Shown here: positions 28,293 through 37,314 of the stretch, in pieces
Numbering within the stretch: position 1 is the stretch's first letter
Layout: the number at the start of each line of letters is the position of its first letter
From: Oligoflexia bacterium
GTDB taxonomy: Bacteria; Bdellovibrionota_G; JANQFH01
Length of the DNA: 64,000 nucleotides
NCBI GenBank assembly: GCA_028277945.1
Contig: JANQFH010000056.1
Location: 186,001-250,000, forward strand
Direction of reading: 5' to 3'
Position numbers and translations under genes: made by a program
The notes under the pieces: generated by a model
Database searches by the model: none
What the model was told of the DNA's origin: nothing
The model's input: only the letters and a program-made list of their open reading frames with translations

Positions 28293-29354
28293 ATGCACAG
28301 CTACATCGAACTCGAAGACGGCACTATCTATCACGGCTTTTCTTTCGGCTATCCAGCTTCTGTCAGTGGCGAATTTGTTTTTAACACTGGCATGACCGGT
28401 TATCCAGAGACCTTTACCGATCCCTCCTACACAGGTCAGATCATTGTGCTCACCTATCCGCTTATTGGCAACTACGGTGTGCCGCGTATCGAGGTGAGAG
28501 ACTGTCTGGCTTCAGGTGCGGAGTCGGAAAAAGCTCATATTGAAGGAGTCGTAGTGGCGGATTACTCGCCTGAGTATAGCCATTGGGATGCCGAACAGAG
28601 CCTCGGCGACTGGCTCAAGGAGCAAAAGGTGCCGGGCATTACCGGTATTGATACGCGGGCACTCACCAAGAGGTTGCGTCAAAAAGGCACCATGCTCGGG
28701 CGTATCGTCAACGACGACAAACTCGTTGATTTCTACGATCCAGACAAGGAAAATCTCGTCGCCCAGGTCTCCATACCAGAACCCATTCTCTATCAAGGTG
28801 GTAATAAAAAGGTCATGCTCATTGATTGCGGCTGTAAGAGCAATATCATCCGATCGCTCTTGGATCGTGGTGTCTCCGTCTTGCGTGTACCGTGGAACTA
28901 CAGCCCCAGCAATGACAAGGTCGATGGTATCTTGGTCTCCAATGGTCCGGGCAATCCACAGATGTACGCTGAGACGATTCGCAACCTTGAAACAGCCATG
29001 CGTGACGGTCTGCCGATCTTTGGTATTTGTCTTGGACATCAACTGCTGGCGCTCGCGGCCGGTGCCGAAACCTACAAACTTAAGTATGGCCATCGTAGCC
29101 AAAATCAACCCTGCGTCCTCGTTGGTAGCCAACGCTGTTACATCACCTCGCAAAATCATGGCTATGCGGTCGATGACCGCACCTTGCCAGCCGATTGGCA
29201 ACACTGGTTCTTCAATGCCAACGATAGCACCAACGAAGGTGTGCGGCACCGCAGCCACCCCTTCATGGGGGTGCAGTTCCACCCTGAAGCCTTTCCGGGT
29301 CCCAATGATACGGCTTTCCTCTTTGATGACTTTATTCGGCAGCTCTCTTCATGA
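28293..29354 (+). CDS. carA: Carbamoyl-phosphate synthase small subunit
   Basis: A 353-residue glutaminase subunit that supplies ammonia to CarB for arginine and pyrimidine synthesis. The N-terminal CPSase domain begins with LEDGTIYHGFSFGYPASVSGEFVFNTGMTGYPE. The class I amidotransferase triad is visible: Cys in FGICLGHQLLALAAG, and His and Glu in GVQFHPEAFPGPND. KLKYGHRSQNQP matches the conserved KFGHHGxNHP region with small changes. Its stop overlaps the carB ATG by four bases. Confidence 0.96.
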   Translation: MHSYIELEDGTIYHGFSFGYPASVSGEFVFNTGMTGYPETFTDPSYTGQIIVLTYPLIGNYGVPRIEVRDCLASGAESEKAHIEGVVVADYSPEYSHWDAEQSLGDWLKEQKVPGITGIDTRALTKRLRQKGTMLGRIVNDDKLVDFYDPDKENLVAQVSIPEPILYQGGNKKVMLIDCGCKSNIIRSLLDRGVSVLRVPWNYSPSNDKVDGILVSNGPGNPQMYAETIRNLETAMRDGLPIFGICLGHQLLALAAGAETYKLKYGHRSQNQPCVLVGSQRCYITSQNHGYAVDDRTLPADWQHWFFNANDSTNEGVRHRSHPFMGVQFHPEAFPGPNDTAFLFDDFIRQLSS

Positions 29355-32300
29355 GTAAAACGGTACAGAAAGTTATTGTCCTCGGTAGCGCGGCGCTCAA
29401 AATTGGCGAAGCTGGCGAGTTTGACTACTCCGGCAGCCAAGCGGTCAAGGTACTAAAGAAAGAAGGCGTGGAAACGCTGCTGATCAATCCCAACATCGCC
29501 ACCGTACAGACCTCGGAACACTTAGCCGATCGCGTGTACTTTCTTCCAGTGACACCACCTTTTGTAGAAAAGGTCATTGCCAAAGAGAGGCCAGATGGCA
29601 TCCTCCTGAGCTTTGGCGGGCAAACGGCTCTCAACTGCGGCATCGAACTGCACCATCAAGGGGTACTTAATAAGTACGATGTTAAGGTTCTTGGTACGCC
29701 GCTGCAAACTATTTTAGATACTGAAGATCGCGATCGCTTTGTCAAAAAACTCACTGAGATTGATGTCAAGACACCCAAGAGCCAAGCGGTTGGCTCTCTT
29801 GAAGCGGCGCTCAGCGCTGCCAAGGATCTTGGCTATCCGGTTATGGTACGCATTGCCTATGCTCTCGGCGGTCTTGGTTCGGGTCTCTGCCAAGACCAAC
29901 AACAACTCCAGGAGCTCGTGACTAAGGCACTTACCTACACCGAACAGGTGCTCATTGAGGAGTCGCTAAAAGGTTGGAAAGAGGTTGAATACGAAGTCGT
30001 GCGAGACCGTTTCAACAACTGCATCACCGTGTGCAACATGGAAAACCTAGATCCACTCGGCATCCACACGGGTGAGAGCATTGTTGTCGCGCCAAGTCAA
30101 ACCTTAACCAATCACGAGTACCACAAGCTGCGTGAGATTTCGATTCGTACCATACGTCATCTCGGCATCATCGGTGAGTGCAACATACAGTTTGCCCTTG
30201 ATCCTCAATCTCACGACTATCGAGTCATTGAGGTCAATGCAAGGCTCTCACGTAGCTCGGCGCTTGCCTCCAAAGCTACTGGCTACCCCTTGGCTGCCAT
30301 TGCCACTAAGCTAAGCCTTGGTTACGGCCTCACGGAAATCAAAAATGCCGTTACCGAGACCACCATGGCCTGCTTCGAGCCCTCGCTTGACTATGTAGTC
30401 GTTAAGATGCCGCGCTGGGATTTGAAGAAATTCCGTCACGTTACCCGTCGTATTGGTACGGGCATGAAAAGTGTCGGTGAGGTCATGGCCATTGGTAGAT
30501 CCTTTGAAGAGGCGCTGCAAAAGGTGATCCGCATGCTTGAGATTGGCATGGAGGGCATTACCGATGCGCCTAAGCTAACAGACGGTCAGATGCATGAACA
30601 GGAGCTGGAAAAACCAACGGATCAACGACTTTTTTTTATCTTTGCGGCAATGAGCAAAGGCATCTCCATCGATCGGATCTACGAGCTGACGCATATCGAC
30701 CGTTGGTTTCTTTTCAAAATTCACAAAATCTTTTCGATGCAACAGCGACTCCTGAAATTTAGCAATGGTATCGTGCCATCGCATATCCTGCTTGAAGCCA
30801 AAAGGATGGGCTTTTCCGACAAACAGATCGCCCTTATCTTAAAGTCTAATGAGAACGACATTCTTTCCATGCGCGATAACTATAACATCCATCCGGCTGT
30901 CAAACAGATCGACACCCTTGCTGCTGAGTTTCCGGCAAAGACCAACTACCTCTATCTTACCTATCACGGCTGTGAAGACGATGTTCGGGCAAATGGCACT
31001 AAGACTGTGCTGATACTAGGATCGGGTGCTTACCGTATTGGCAGTTCGGTGGAATTCGACTGGTGTTGTGTCAATGCGGTACGCACGCTGAAAAAACTCG
31101 GTTATAGAACGGTCATCATCAACTACAACCCCGAAACCGTCAGCACAGATTACGACGAATGTGACCGACTCTATTTTGACGAGATTAGCTTGGAGAGTAT
31201 CCGCGAAATCTATCGCAAAGAGGAGGCGGCTGGCATCATCGTCTCTATGGGTGGACAGATTCCGAATACGCTGGCACCCAAACTGCATGGCCTCGGCCTT
31301 AAAGTTCTTGGCACAACTGCTGATGCTATTGACCGTGCCGAAGATCGTAATAAGTTCTCGTCACTCCTTGATGAGCTGAACATCAAACAACCACCGTGGA
31401 TTGAGGCCTCCTCATTTGAAGAGGTTAAAGCCTTTGCCAAGCGCGTCGGTTATCCGCTGTTGGTACGTCCCTCATACGTGCTCAGTGGCGCGGCCATGGC
31501 GGTTGCGAGCCATGAGGCGGAACTGGCTAAATTTCTCCGGGCAGCGGCAGTCATTTCGCAAGAACATCCGGTAGTCGTTAGCAAGTTTATTCAAAACGCC
31601 AAGGAGATTGAGATCGATGCCGTTGCCAAACAAGGTGAAATGATTGTCTATGCCATCTCCGAACACATTGAAAACGCCGGAGTCCACTCTGGCGATGCGA
31701 CAATGGTACTGCCACCTCAGCGCACCTATCTCGAGACGATTCGCCAGATAAAGAGAATTGCGCGTGATATTGCTGCTGCCCTAAAAATCCACGGACCGTT
31801 CAACTTGCAGTTTGTCGCTAAAGACAACGAAGTCAGGGTGATTGAATGCAACCTACGTGCGTCACGGAGCCTACCCTTTGTCTCCAAAGTCTACCGGGTT
31901 AACTTCGTTGACATGGCAACCCAGGTGATCATGGGTGAGCCGGTGCAGAAGATCGACAAATCGTTTATGGAGCTCGACTACGTAGGGATCAAGGCGCCGC
32001 AGTTTTCGTTTATGCGGCTTGTCGGTGCCGATCCCACGGTCGGTGTAGAGATGGCCTCTACGGGTGAGGTTGCCTGTCTGGGTGACGACTTTGACGAGGC
32101 CTTTCTCAAAGCCATGCTCTCCGTCGGCTACCGGTTGCCGGTACACAGGGCCCTCATCTCAAGCGGACCCATTGTCAGCAAGGCAGAGCTGCTCGAAGAC
32201 CTGCGCGGCTGGCAGCAGCTCGGTGTGAGCTTCTATGCTACGGGTGGCACCGCGACCTTCATGAACCGGCATGGTGTCAAAGCCGACAGCGTGCACTGGC

Positions 32301-32548
32301 CACTCGAGAAAAAACAACCCAACGCCCTTGAGTTGATCCAAAAGGGTGGGGTAGATCTGGTCATCAACATTCCCAAGAACTTTCAGGAGGAGGAGCTTAC
32401 CAACGACTACATAATCCGACGCGCTGCCGTCGACTACAACATACCCCTGATCACCAACCTACAACTGGCCAAACGCTTTATCGAAGCCACGCTCAAGTGG
32501 GACTTCGACGCTCTACCAGCCAAGAGTTGGCGAGAATACCGGCCATAG
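29351..32548 (+). CDS. carB: Carbamoyl-phosphate synthase large subunit
   Basis: A 1065-residue two-fold repeated ATP-grasp synthase. The first half starts VIVLGSAALKIGEAGEFDYSGSQAVK and the second half TVLILGSGAYRIGSSVEFDWCCVNAVR. Both contain the ADP-forming ATP-grasp core (INPNIATVQTS, VNARLSRSSALASKATGYPLA; INYNPETVSTDYDECDRLYF, ECNLRASRSLPFVSKV). The C-terminal allosteric (MGS-like) domain, YATGGTATFMNRHGV to the end, is present. The first glycine loop reads GSAALKIGEAGEFDYSG where many CarB have GSGPIxIGQAxEFDYSG, a mild divergence. It forms an operon with carA. Confidence 0.96.
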   Translation: MSKTVQKVIVLGSAALKIGEAGEFDYSGSQAVKVLKKEGVETLLINPNIATVQTSEHLADRVYFLPVTPPFVEKVIAKERPDGILLSFGGQTALNCGIELHHQGVLNKYDVKVLGTPLQTILDTEDRDRFVKKLTEIDVKTPKSQAVGSLEAALSAAKDLGYPVMVRIAYALGGLGSGLCQDQQQLQELVTKALTYTEQVLIEESLKGWKEVEYEVVRDRFNNCITVCNMENLDPLGIHTGESIVVAPSQTLTNHEYHKLREISIRTIRHLGIIGECNIQFALDPQSHDYRVIEVNARLSRSSALASKATGYPLAAIATKLSLGYGLTEIKNAVTETTMACFEPSLDYVVVKMPRWDLKKFRHVTRRIGTGMKSVGEVMAIGRSFEEALQKVIRMLEIGMEGITDAPKLTDGQMHEQELEKPTDQRLFFIFAAMSKGISIDRIYELTHIDRWFLFKIHKIFSMQQRLLKFSNGIVPSHILLEAKRMGFSDKQIALILKSNENDILSMRDNYNIHPAVKQIDTLAAEFPAKTNYLYLTYHGCEDDVRANGTKTVLILGSGAYRIGSSVEFDWCCVNAVRTLKKLGYRTVIINYNPETVSTDYDECDRLYFDEISLESIREIYRKEEAAGIIVSMGGQIPNTLAPKLHGLGLKVLGTTADAIDRAEDRNKFSSLLDELNIKQPPWIEASSFEEVKAFAKRVGYPLLVRPSYVLSGAAMAVASHEAELAKFLRAAAVISQEHPVVVSKFIQNAKEIEIDAVAKQGEMIVYAISEHIENAGVHSGDATMVLPPQRTYLETIRQIKRIARDIAAALKIHGPFNLQFVAKDNEVRVIECNLRASRSLPFVSKVYRVNFVDMATQVIMGEPVQKIDKSFMELDYVGIKAPQFSFMRLVGADPTVGVEMASTGEVACLGDDFDEAFLKAMLSVGYRLPVHRALISSGPIVSKAELLEDLRGWQQLGVSFYATGGTATFMNRHGVKADSVHWPLEKKQPNALELIQKGGVDLVINIPKNFQEEELTNDYIIRRAAVDYNIPLITNLQLAKRFIEATLKWDFDALPAKSWREYRP

Positions 32549-32627
32549 ATTATCTTAAATACAGGTGTAGAGATGTTGAAACACCTCAAGGTGTGGAATT
32601 CCAACGCGCACGTTCGCAAGCCCAGGC

Positions 32628-33419
32628 TCAAACCTTGCTATTTCCAAGAAGCACGTTCTTGGTATCTGGACGCTTGTCCTCACCGACATTGTGAAAGGTT
32701 TCATGCACCACACGCTCAACGGCATCCATCATGGCTTCGTTGCTGGCAAACATCGCTCGTTTTAGAGGGGCACCAATAATCAGTTTGAAGCGACCCTCCT
32801 TGCGATAGCGTAGAGCGCCTCGAGGCAAGTAAGCAAAGGTATTGATGATGGTCACCGGTATCAGGGGCACGTGCTGTTTGACAAAGAGGTTCAGACCGCC
32901 TCGTTTAAACCTTCTGGGAACACCGTCGACAGAACGCGTGCCCTCAGCAAAGAGCAAGATAGGTGTTTTATTACTGTCACCAATAGCGTCCTCAATCGCC
33001 TGCAGTGTCTCCTTCTTACCTTCACGTTCGATTAATACGCCACGCCTCGCAAGGTGGGAACCAATCATCGGTACTCTTTTGAGTTCACGTTTGGCAATAA
33101 AACGCAGATTGCTTGGAAAGTAGCCTAGCAGCACGGCAAAATCGAGATAGCTGGCATGGTTGGATACCACCGCAAAGTAATCCAACCCCCGCAAATGCTC
33201 TACACCTTCTACAGTCACTTCATGGCGCATCCGCTTTAACAGTGCCCTGCCCTGCAGCTTAGCAACCCGGTATTCGATCTCTCCCTCTTCGGCATCGATC
33301 CAGTCGCTCATATAAGTACAGAGATGATACTTAAATACTGTCAGCAGGGGCGGCAAAAATTCCATAAAGCCCAACAGGTAGTTTTTTAGCGAGCGCTTTC
33401 TTAACGCCTCAACATCCAT
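32628..33419 (-). CDS. plsC: 1-acyl-sn-glycerol-3-phosphate acyltransferase (PlsC family)
   Basis: A 263-residue membrane-associated acyltransferase of phospholipid synthesis. The catalytic box NHASYLDF (HX4D) and the substrate-binding FAEGTRS, with IPVTIINTF further on, are clear. A hydrophobic N-terminal stretch (FMEFLPPLLTVFKYHLC) could associate with the membrane. The substrate is most likely lysophosphatidate, but other lysolipids are possible. It is convergent with carB (79-bp gap) and divergent from the fused beta-oxidation gene. Confidence 0.88.
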   Translation of the reverse strand: MDVEALRKRSLKNYLLGFMEFLPPLLTVFKYHLCTYMSDWIDAEEGEIEYRVAKLQGRALLKRMRHEVTVEGVEHLRGLDYFAVVSNHASYLDFAVLLGYFPSNLRFIAKRELKRVPMIGSHLARRGVLIEREGKKETLQAIEDAIGDSNKTPILLFAEGTRSVDGVPRRFKRGGLNLFVKQHVPLIPVTIINTFAYLPRGALRYRKEGRFKLIIGAPLKRAMFASNEAMMDAVERVVHETFHNVGEDKRPDTKNVLLGNSKV

Positions 33420-33499
33420 AGTGCCCCAGCATTATCACAAAGTCTTATTAAACCGCAAGGTTAGCGTTTGGTCACGATGGTGGCCAATTCTCTAGGAAC

Positions 33500-35545
33500 G
33501 TGCGATCATCGCTGCCAATGGAAAGAGGCCACGTAAAGATCGGTATCGTCGGCGCTGGCACCATGGGTGCAGGTCTGGTGCAGCTCTTTGCACATCAGGG
33601 ATTTGCTGTGGCGGTTGTTGAGCAGGATGAGGAAGGGCTCGAGCGCGGCATGCAGCGTCTACAACGCTCTCTGCAACGGGCCATTGACAAAAACCTGTTC
33701 AGTAGCAAGGAGGTCAAGCAGATACATAGCAGGATCGCACCAGCTACAAAGCTTGAGAGTCTGCGTGATTGTCACCTAGTGATTGAAGCGATCTTTGAGC
33801 AGCTGCCTTTGAAACAGAAGTTGTTCAAAGAGCTCATCGCTATCTGTAAGCCCACTACCATCCTAGCCACAAACACCTCTTCCTTCCGACTGCGTGACAT
33901 GGGACGCAGTGCTAATATGCGGAAGCGACTTGTAGGTTTGCACTTTTTTAATCCGCCTGCAAGTAACCGCCTTGTTGAAGTGGTACTACCTAAGACCGTA
34001 CCAGCAGCAGCGCGCCACTTTACCCAGGCCATTTTGAGTAGCACCGGACGTGTGCCGATCGTTTGTGAAGATGAGTCTGCCTTTGTCGTCAACCGCTTCT
34101 TTGCGCCATGGCTCAACGAAGCCGCACGCATGTTTGATGATGGCCTCGGCACCATCGAGCAGATCAACGCACTATCGAAACGGGAGTTTGGCACGCCGCT
34201 AGGCGCCTTTGAGCTGATGAATCTAACGGGTTTGGCACCTGTGTTTCACACTATGGAGACCCTAAACAGCCGCTTTGGTAAGGCTTACCAACCAGCCAAG
34301 AGCCTACGAGCACAGCTCAAAAAGAAACTCGCCTGGGAGGTGGGGCCACAAACAAGATCCGAGACCTTAAAAGTTCCCGCACCTGAAGCCGTCGATTCAA
34401 GATTGCGTGCTGCAGTCTTCTTTAGTGTCGGCCAACTCTTGCAGGCAAAGGTATGTAGACCTGAGGATATCGACATCGGCGCCCAGGTTGGTTTGAAGTG
34501 GCAACGCGGACCGCTTGCACGCTGGCAGGCTCTCGGCGATAAGGTCTTTAGTGAAGCGGTTGAACGCTACAGTAAAGCCCAGCGAGTGAAACCACCGAAT
34601 TGCCGCCGTCTAAAGGTAGAGAGGATCTACAAGAAGTGGCATTACGTTGACGTAGAAACATACAAGGGCTCTGCTCTGATCACCCTTAACCGCCCAGAGG
34701 CGATGAATGCCCTTTCACCAACCCTGCTAACCCAACTTGGAGAGGGCGTCCAGCGAGCTCTTACTAGCAAGACAACCAGGCGCATTATCTTACGAGGCCG
34801 CGGTAAGACCTTTGCCGCTGGGGGTGATCTCGCTTTTTTACGGCAGGCACTACGCCGGGGCGATTTCGCTGCCATCGACGCTTACTACGAGCTGGCGCAG
34901 CAGCTCTTTGTTGAAATCGATGCCTCCAGAAAACCCGTCATTGCCTTTGTCGAAGGCATGGCAATGGGTGGTGGTGTGCAACTGGCCCTTGCTGCTGACA
35001 TCATAGTGGCCAACAGCAATGCGACATTTGAATTTCCAGAGAGTGGGCTCGGCCTTTTCCCAGGTCTTGGTGGCACCCAGCGGCTACCGCAACGTATTGG
35101 CCGTGAACTCACCAAGTACCTCTTTTTTACTGGCGAACGCCTTGATGCTGCCACAGCCCACGCCATTGGCCTTGCCGATCATCTCGGCGATGACTTGGAC
35201 TGGCATGAGACTATCGTTAAACTTGCGGGGGAGACAGAGAGACAACCAACTCTAGACCCACAAACAAACCTACCAGATGACATGCAACAGATTGTTGTGT
35301 TGATGAACAGTAAAAACGTCTCGCGTCTCATCCACCGTAAGGCAGCGCACAACCTGCCTGAAGAGATGCAGCCTATCTACGCCAAGACACGTTCTAAGTC
35401 GACTACAGCGCTGGAGGCAGCCAACCGCCTTATCGACAAAAGCGCCGCCATCGAGCTTGCAGCTGGCTTGCAGTTAGAGCTCGACACTTTGAAACAGCTC
35501 ATTCGCAGCAACGAAACACAAAAGCGCCTTCTCACCACGCCCTAG
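33500..35545 (+). CDS. 3-hydroxyacyl-CoA dehydrogenase / enoyl-CoA hydratase fusion, inverted order
   Basis: A 681-residue two-domain beta-oxidation protein. Residues 12-195 are the NAD-binding dehydrogenase domain (GIVGAGTMGAG; S127, H148 in GLHFFNPP, E160, N198 in FVVNRFFAPWLNEA). Residues 200-365 are the helical dehydrogenase domain. Residues about 380-600 are a crotonase-fold hydratase (oxyanion AAGGDL, GMAMGGGVQLALAADI, FPESGLGLFPGLGGTQRL). This order is opposite to FadB/FadJ but known in archaeal fusions. Of the two hydratase acids, the second is kept (E514) but the first is Gln (Q494). The GTG 33500 start is preceded closely by AGGA; ATG 33518 is the alternative. Its stop is the TAG of repeat copy C. 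Confidence 0.9.
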   Translation: MRSSLPMERGHVKIGIVGAGTMGAGLVQLFAHQGFAVAVVEQDEEGLERGMQRLQRSLQRAIDKNLFSSKEVKQIHSRIAPATKLESLRDCHLVIEAIFEQLPLKQKLFKELIAICKPTTILATNTSSFRLRDMGRSANMRKRLVGLHFFNPPASNRLVEVVLPKTVPAAARHFTQAILSSTGRVPIVCEDESAFVVNRFFAPWLNEAARMFDDGLGTIEQINALSKREFGTPLGAFELMNLTGLAPVFHTMETLNSRFGKAYQPAKSLRAQLKKKLAWEVGPQTRSETLKVPAPEAVDSRLRAAVFFSVGQLLQAKVCRPEDIDIGAQVGLKWQRGPLARWQALGDKVFSEAVERYSKAQRVKPPNCRRLKVERIYKKWHYVDVETYKGSALITLNRPEAMNALSPTLLTQLGEGVQRALTSKTTRRIILRGRGKTFAAGGDLAFLRQALRRGDFAAIDAYYELAQQLFVEIDASRKPVIAFVEGMAMGGGVQLALAADIIVANSNATFEFPESGLGLFPGLGGTQRLPQRIGRELTKYLFFTGERLDAATAHAIGLADHLGDDLDWHETIVKLAGETERQPTLDPQTNLPDDMQQIVVLMNSKNVSRLIHRKAAHNLPEEMQPIYAKTRSKSTTALEAANRLIDKSAAIELAAGLQLELDTLKQLIRSNETQKRLLTTP

Positions 35546-35569
35546 AAGGTAAGGCTTTACTTTTAGGGA
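35540..35569. repeat. Palindromic repeat copy C (single arm)
   Basis: The 30-base segment starts CCCTAGAAGGTAAGGCTT and ends TTTTAGGGA. It matches the outer 30 bases of one arm of copy A with three base changes. It lies between convergent genes. Its CCCTAG end supplies the stop of the plus-strand fusion gene, and the opposite-strand CCCTAA end would stop the frame-corrected MFS gene at 35563. Confidence 0.8.
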
Positions 35570-36970
35570 CTACTCTCTTCCGATACTGACGACGCTCGGG
35601 AAGTAAAAAAGAATGTCAGCATGATAATCGTCGTTAATAGCACCGCTGCTGCTGGGTACAGCCAGGTGGTGAGGCTGCTTGCCCACGCCAAAGAAAACCA
35701 AGACGACAATGATGAGCTGTTTCATCATAGAACCAAGAGAGAGGATGGTCGATCGCTCCTGCGTCTTTGGTGGAATTACCGCGTGCTGAAGACTCCATGA
35801 GGGGGCTTGTTTAGCGCCTTCAACCAAGAAATAGAAACTCAACAAGGCTGTAAACAGAGGTAGGCTCAATAGAGTGCTGTCGCTTGCTAGAAAAAGGCAG
35901 ACAAGCAAAAAGATCGGCAGTGAAAATATGACTGAGACAACAGTGTTGATAACCACTAAAGCCTTTACTGAGGCTGCTCCGTGGGTTTGCTCATAACGCC
36001 GGTTCCACCATGAAAAGAGTTTAGAGCCGAGGAAACCGGCCACACTGATGCCGAGAAGCAGGATGATCCATTCGTTTGAAAATCCTCTTCCCACCTCTGA
36101 TACAAAGTGATACCGCGTAAACACCGGCCACACGTAGTTGACAAGATAAATGAGTGAAGTACCAGCAGCCGCAGCAGCAAACACCACCCAGAGTACTGGT
36201 GAGCGGATAAGGATTCGGCTGCCGACAAGCCAAACCCTTATTATCTCTTTCCATACCTGCCTGCGCGCCTTGCCAAAGAGTTTAGATGGGCTAACAAACT
36301 GATAGCCACGATTCTCCTCCATCAAAGAGTGGCAGAAGATCGCCGTTAGCAAACAGAGCAGCGCCGCAAGGCCATAGGCAACATAGACAACATCACTCAA
36401 CCAGAGGTAGATCCCTAAAACCGAGCCCAACAGAAGCGTACCCCGATACCAAACAAAGCCTCGCGCCAAAATTTCAGTTAGCCTGGATCCACAGTCGATC
36501 TCGTCCAGCGTATCCTTAAGCCAAGAGGTGAAGGATCCTGTGAAAAAGGTGTAGTGAAAGGCATAGAAAATGTTTGCGGTAACGGCCCAAAAGATGACAC
36601 CTTGAGCATGCTTGTATTTGCCAAACCACCACGTCAACAGGAGCGCTAAACAAAACAGGATGCGAAAAAAGAGATTAGTGATGGTAGCAAACTTTCTTCC
36701 AAGACTGTCGGCAAAGACCCCGGTTGGCACCTCGAGCAGCGCTTGAAAAAAGATGCCCGTAGAAAAAGCAAACGCCGCCCATGCAAGCGGCATTAGGGAG
36801 ACAAACCAAAAAGAGACCGGCGCATCAATACCACCGTTCGCATAGACAATACTTTCAAAAATCACAGCGCCGTAGTTATATGCGTAAAGCCCGGTGATCA
36901 GACCAATAGCGGCAAAGTAGCCAAGATAAACGGCAACTGTGCGAGAGAGCTTGTCGTCAAGAAAGTTCAT
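35570..36970 (-). CDS. MFS transporter, probably frameshifted near its 3' end
   Basis: A 466-residue membrane protein with about eleven clear hydrophobic helices and the MFS loop motif EVPTGVFADSLGRKFA after helix 2. After VVLVFFGV the reading becomes hydrophilic and helix-free (GKQPHHLAVPSSSG). The frame one base further on encodes AWASSLTTWLYPAAA and VLLTTIIMLTFFFTSR, an obvious last membrane helix with a polar tail, and ends at TAA 35563-35565 in repeat copy C. A single extra T in the minus-strand run TTTTCTTT (about 35690-35700) would explain this. It lies downstream of the RiPP genes and is the candidate exporter or immunity pump. An unrelated efflux role is possible. Confidence 0.8.
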   Translation of the reverse strand: MNFLDDKLSRTVAVYLGYFAAIGLITGLYAYNYGAVIFESIVYANGGIDAPVSFWFVSLMPLAWAAFAFSTGIFFQALLEVPTGVFADSLGRKFATITNLFFRILFCLALLLTWWFGKYKHAQGVIFWAVTANIFYAFHYTFFTGSFTSWLKDTLDEIDCGSRLTEILARGFVWYRGTLLLGSVLGIYLWLSDVVYVAYGLAALLCLLTAIFCHSLMEENRGYQFVSPSKLFGKARRQVWKEIIRVWLVGSRILIRSPVLWVVFAAAAAGTSLIYLVNYVWPVFTRYHFVSEVGRGFSNEWIILLLGISVAGFLGSKLFSWWNRRYEQTHGAASVKALVVINTVVSVIFSLPIFLLVCLFLASDSTLLSLPLFTALLSFYFLVEGAKQAPSWSLQHAVIPPKTQERSTILSLGSMMKQLIIVVLVFFGVGKQPHHLAVPSSSGAINDDYHADILFYFPSVVSIGRE

Positions 36971-36983
36971 AGTATAGATAAGA

Positions 36984-37042
36984 TACGGCCTTACTTTCAG
37001 GGAATGGACACTCCCTAAAAGTAAGGCCGTACCTTCTAGGGA
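36984..37042. repeat. Palindromic repeat copy B
   Basis: The left arm 36984-37003 (TACGGCCTTACTTTCAGGGA) pairs with 37012-37031 with one mismatch around an 8-base loop. The right side continues to the family end CCTTCTAGGGA at 37042, while the left arm lacks its outer part. The minus-strand CCCTAG at the right end provides the stop codon of the PqqD-like gene. It sits between that gene and the MFS start, so it may separate the exporter's transcription from the operon upstream. Confidence 0.85.
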
Positions 37043-37314
37043 GCGTTTGCCAAAATCAGGCCTTCTGCTGCGAACTGTCGCATGAGCTCTTGGAGATCGC
37101 GGCGGCAGGCCTCGGGCTCTACGTCGTACTCATCACACAACTTGGCAACAATCGTCTCCTCATCGGCACCCTCTGTGAGCAGATCCCAGATCTGCATGCC
37201 GGTTTCATTGAGGGTAAAATAGTATTTACTCCTCAGATTGAGGATGACTCCCTCGTTACCTAGATTGGTATAGACTACGTCTCTACTATTGATACGCGCG
37301 CATACGTTTGACAT
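37036..37314 (-). CDS. PqqD-like RiPP recognition element
   Basis: A 92-residue small protein of the PqqD/lasso B1 fold that holds the leader of a precursor peptide and presents it to modifying enzymes. Visible features: a beta-hairpin pattern VVYTNLGNEGVILNLRSKYYFTLNETGMQIWDLL and the helical end EETIVAKLCDEYDVEPEACRRDLQELMRQFAAEGLIL, both typical. It overlaps the 3' end of the radical SAM gene by 29 bases, implying coupled expression. Its stop codon lies inside repeat copy B. It should bind the YxxPxL leader of the precursor encoded at 38365-38541; this is inference from the lasso family. Confidence 0.88.
   Translation of the reverse strand: MSNVCARINSRDVVYTNLGNEGVILNLRSKYYFTLNETGMQIWDLLTEGADEETIVAKLCDEYDVEPEACRRDLQELMRQFAAEGLILANAP

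Noticed and set aside
28512-29282. Long minus-strand and alternative-frame plus-strand ORFs inside carA
   Set aside because: They are shadows of carA, which is complete with an intact catalytic triad.
36984-37042. Simple rho-independent terminator for the PqqD-like gene
   Set aside because: The hairpin lacks a downstream T-run and belongs to a dispersed repeat family found at other gene ends.
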